Positions 62,118-64,000 of a stretch of DNA of 64,000 nucleotides are shown piece after piece (position 1 is the first letter of the stretch; each line of letters opens with the position of its first letter). The notes beneath the pieces are model-generated. The model had not been told where the DNA came from and did not search any database. It was given only the letters and a program-made list of their open reading frames with translations. This stretch comes from Bombyx mori. Taxonomy: Eukaryota > Arthropoda > Insecta > Lepidoptera > Bombycidae. Made by a program: the position numbers and the translations under genes. The DNA is taken from assembly GCF_030269925.1 (NCBI RefSeq), contig NC_085112.1, positions 12,711,501 to 12,775,500 of the forward strand, in the 5' to 3' direction.

Positions 62118-62238
62118 ATAGGGACCTATCGTACGACACCTAGTTAGCGCATAGACAGTAGCGGAGTAAACTGTCTCTTCAGAACAAGGTGACACTTTAC
62201 AAAACTTGCATAAGGCCCGTCATGACTTACGCGAGTGT
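62118..62238 (+). mobile_element. Jockey-clade LINE coding fragment, first part, interrupted
   Basis: Reads SKLSLQNKVTLYKTCIRPVM TYASV, the Jockey RT connection before the C-terminal domain. It breaks at 62,238 and resumes at about 62,595 as MFAHAGRTHRHPPNPTIS-like sequence. Confidence 0.65.
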
Positions 62239-62594
62239 TTTTTTTTTATTGCCCTTGTAGGCAGACTAGCATACGGCCCACCTGATGGTGAGTGGTTACC
62301 GTCGCCCATGGACTTCAGCAATGCCAGGGGCAGAGCCAAGCCGCTGCCTACCGCTTAATGCTCTCCACAAGCCTCGTTTGAAGAAGGACATGTCATAGCG
62401 CTCGGGAAACACCGTAGAGGGGAGCTCATTCCATAGTCGGATGGTACGTGGCAAAAAAGACCTCTGGAAACGCATTGTCGATGACCGCAGTGGTTCCAGG
62501 TAGTTTGGATGAACTCTACTCCGGTGGTGGGCGGTGCGATGGTAAAAACGAGATGCCGGTATCATCTCGAACAATTCCTCAGAGCACTCCCCAA
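62239..62594 (-). mobile_element. Jockey/CR1-group LINE 3' end inserted in another Jockey LINE, reverse
   Basis: The - strand frame reads LFEMIPASRFYHRTAHHRSR, VHPNYLEPLRSSTM, LPRTIRLWNELPSTVFPERY, DMSFFKRGLWRALSGRQRLG and ends in the 3' UTR with poly(A). The best-preserved C-terminus of this family here. Possible short target duplication AGTG(T) near 62,236 and 62,596. Confidence 0.8.
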
Positions 62595-63044
62595 CAAGTG
62601 TGATGTTTGCTCACGCAGGCCGCACACACAGACACCCTCCAAACCCTACAATCTCTACAATCCCGCTTTTGCAGGTTAGCCGTCGGAGCTCCGTGGTTCG
62701 TGAGGAACGTTGACCTACACGACGACCTGGGCCTCGAATCAATCCGGAAATACATGAAGTCAGCGACGGAACGGTACTTCGATAAGGCTATGCGTCATGT
62801 TAATTGCCTTATCGTTGCCGCCGCTGACTACTCCCCGAATCCTGGTCACGCAAGAGCCAGTCACCGTCGACTTAGACACGTCCTTACGGATCGTGACTCC
62901 GATCCGGTAGTAGATTCATTCACGAAGCATCTGCTCTTGAGTTGTTAGGTCTCCTTCGGAGGCGCTTGGGCAGCTGTTAGCAAATCCGACCCTGCTCGCC
63001 CACCTGTCCTGGTGAAACTGAAAGGCCTCCGGGCCACCAGTAAT
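62595..63044 (+). mobile_element. Jockey-clade LINE C-terminus and 3' UTR, second part
   Basis: Open frame 62,607-62,945 reads TLQTLQSLQSRFCRLAVGAP WFVRNVDLHDDLGLESIRKY MKSATERYFDKAM, then the 3' UTR (CTTGAGTTGTTAGGTCTCCT ... GGGCCACCAGTAAT). This gives the coding context for the 3' UTR relics at 15,622, 25,945 and 34,505. Confidence 0.75.
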
Positions 63045-63296
63045 CCTTCAATATGGAATTGGAGCTGCTTTCCTTCGTTTGCCGCATATGTGTATTACGG
63101 GTGCCGGAATATAAAATATGACAGTAAAAATATATCAGTTTGGACTTCGAGTAACAAGTGTGGTAAATACGGCCAGGATTTCGAACCTAGATACGATGAT
63201 TCAAAATTTTTACTATACCAACCATGTGATGGATGGCGAAGTGATTCTGAGACATCAACGTATTTATTTTACAGAATAAATAAACTTTATAAATGA
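63045..63296 (+). other. Unidentified open frame after a LINE end
   Basis: About 80 codons beginning IWNWSCFPSFAAYVYYGCRN and including KCGKYGQDFEPRYDDSKFLL, YQPCDGWRSDSETSTYLFYR, then stop. Cys/Trp/Tyr-rich and protein-like in composition, but I recognise no family. The ATG in this frame lies in the LINE 3' UTR, so it is not a credible start. It could be an exon fragment or a chance frame. Confidence 0.2.
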
Positions 63297-63299
63297 ATT

Positions 63300-64000
63300 T
63301 ACGAAATTTCTAAGTTAAGAACAATTATTTTTCTTATCATTAAAAAACAGTTAACCGGCAGATGTATTTGTACAATCTACTAATTCTATTCTAAATTACC
63401 ACATACCTATGTGAAATTAAAAAAATATGAATAGTTACTATTTTTATTATTTTTGTTTTTACTGAATCATTTTCAATACCTACATAATAAACAAATCGTG
63501 AAAAAAGCATAAATTAAATTCATGTTATTTATACGTAAAAAAATTCGTTCCTGAATATGTTAAGAAAATTGTGGACCTTCAGATACTTAATTAGTATGTG
63601 ACAAATGAGGTCATTATTCTTCTATAGTCATCTGTCATCTTTCACGGGCGATGCTCTTCCGAGAACTGTCGAAGCCCGCTAATGAGACACTCTTGTCGTT
63701 TGAATTTTCCATTACCTAACAAGAGTCAGGTGCGCTTGAATTATCACGAAAACGTAAAGAAATTATTTTACAGACAACCAATATTAAATTCGTAAGGTAT
63801 AGCTGACCTAGCATTATTCTACAAGTATAGCTAACATCTCTGAGTATAATATTTGCAAGACATTTTTGTAAAAACTTAAACTTGAAATGAAGTTCAAAAA
63901 GGACAAATTTTAAGCTACAAATAAATATAAAAATTGGCATACAGTAAAAAAATCACCAAACATCATTATAGCAAACCACCAAACATTTCATTTTCACTAT
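63300..64000. other. No recognised gene
   Basis: AT-rich non-coding sequence to the window end. Confidence 0.5.

Noticed and set aside
1..64000. CRISPR arrays, operons, Shine-Dalgarno sites, phage features
   Set aside because: The window is clearly eukaryotic (spliced gene, SINEs, LINEs). The direct repeats present are transposon copies or microsatellites.

Overview
This window looks like AT-rich euchromatin from a lepidopteran, most likely the silkworm Bombyx mori or a very close relative. The main evidence is at least 25 copies or fragments of a SINE with a tRNA-like head and a (C)AATAAAA tail that I recognise as Bm1. Lepidopteran-type LINE tails (Jockey-, RTE- and R1-clade), an intact mariner and several MITE families support this. 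No prokaryotic features, operons, CRISPR arrays or genuine tRNA genes were seen.

Layout. Positions 1-42,660 are intergenic or possibly intronic DNA made of layered transposon relics. They hold two candidate promoter/first-exon signatures (7,272 on +; 13,282 on -). An RTE-type LINE with an open 473-codon frame (18,200-19,629) sits inside a Bm1. A run of R1-clade 3' ends lies at 26.5-35.1 kb, some with clear target-site duplications. A 3.2-kb decayed DNA transposon splits another Bm1 (36,336-39,533), and a 1.6-kb TIR element ends 114 bp before the host gene's start codon. Positions 42,777-58,783 hold the only host gene I can assemble with confidence: a 14-exon, 714-codon homologue of Zwilch, a subunit of the Rod-Zw10-Zwilch kinetochore complex. 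Every junction is GT-AG and all phases are compatible. From 58.8 to 64 kb the window is again repeats, including a mariner with an uninterrupted 349-aa DD34D transposase and identifiable TIRs.

The most striking structure is in zwilch intron 11. A Bm1 SINE is split by a 3.6-kb long-inverted-repeat (foldback) element with ~1.4-kb arms and a 3-bp TGA target duplication. One arm of that element is itself split by a 633-bp TA-flanked element, so the nest is four deep: intron, SINE, palindrome, TA element. Zwilch exon 10 is bracketed by two oppositely oriented Bm1 copies, one about 36 bp upstream and one about 12 bp downstream, so its pre-mRNA could form an exon-enclosing stem.

Limits: everything was read by eye. 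Repeat edges are typically good to 5-20 bp, except where a target duplication fixes them exactly. Family names for transposons other than Bm1, mariner, RTE, Jockey and R1 are tentative.
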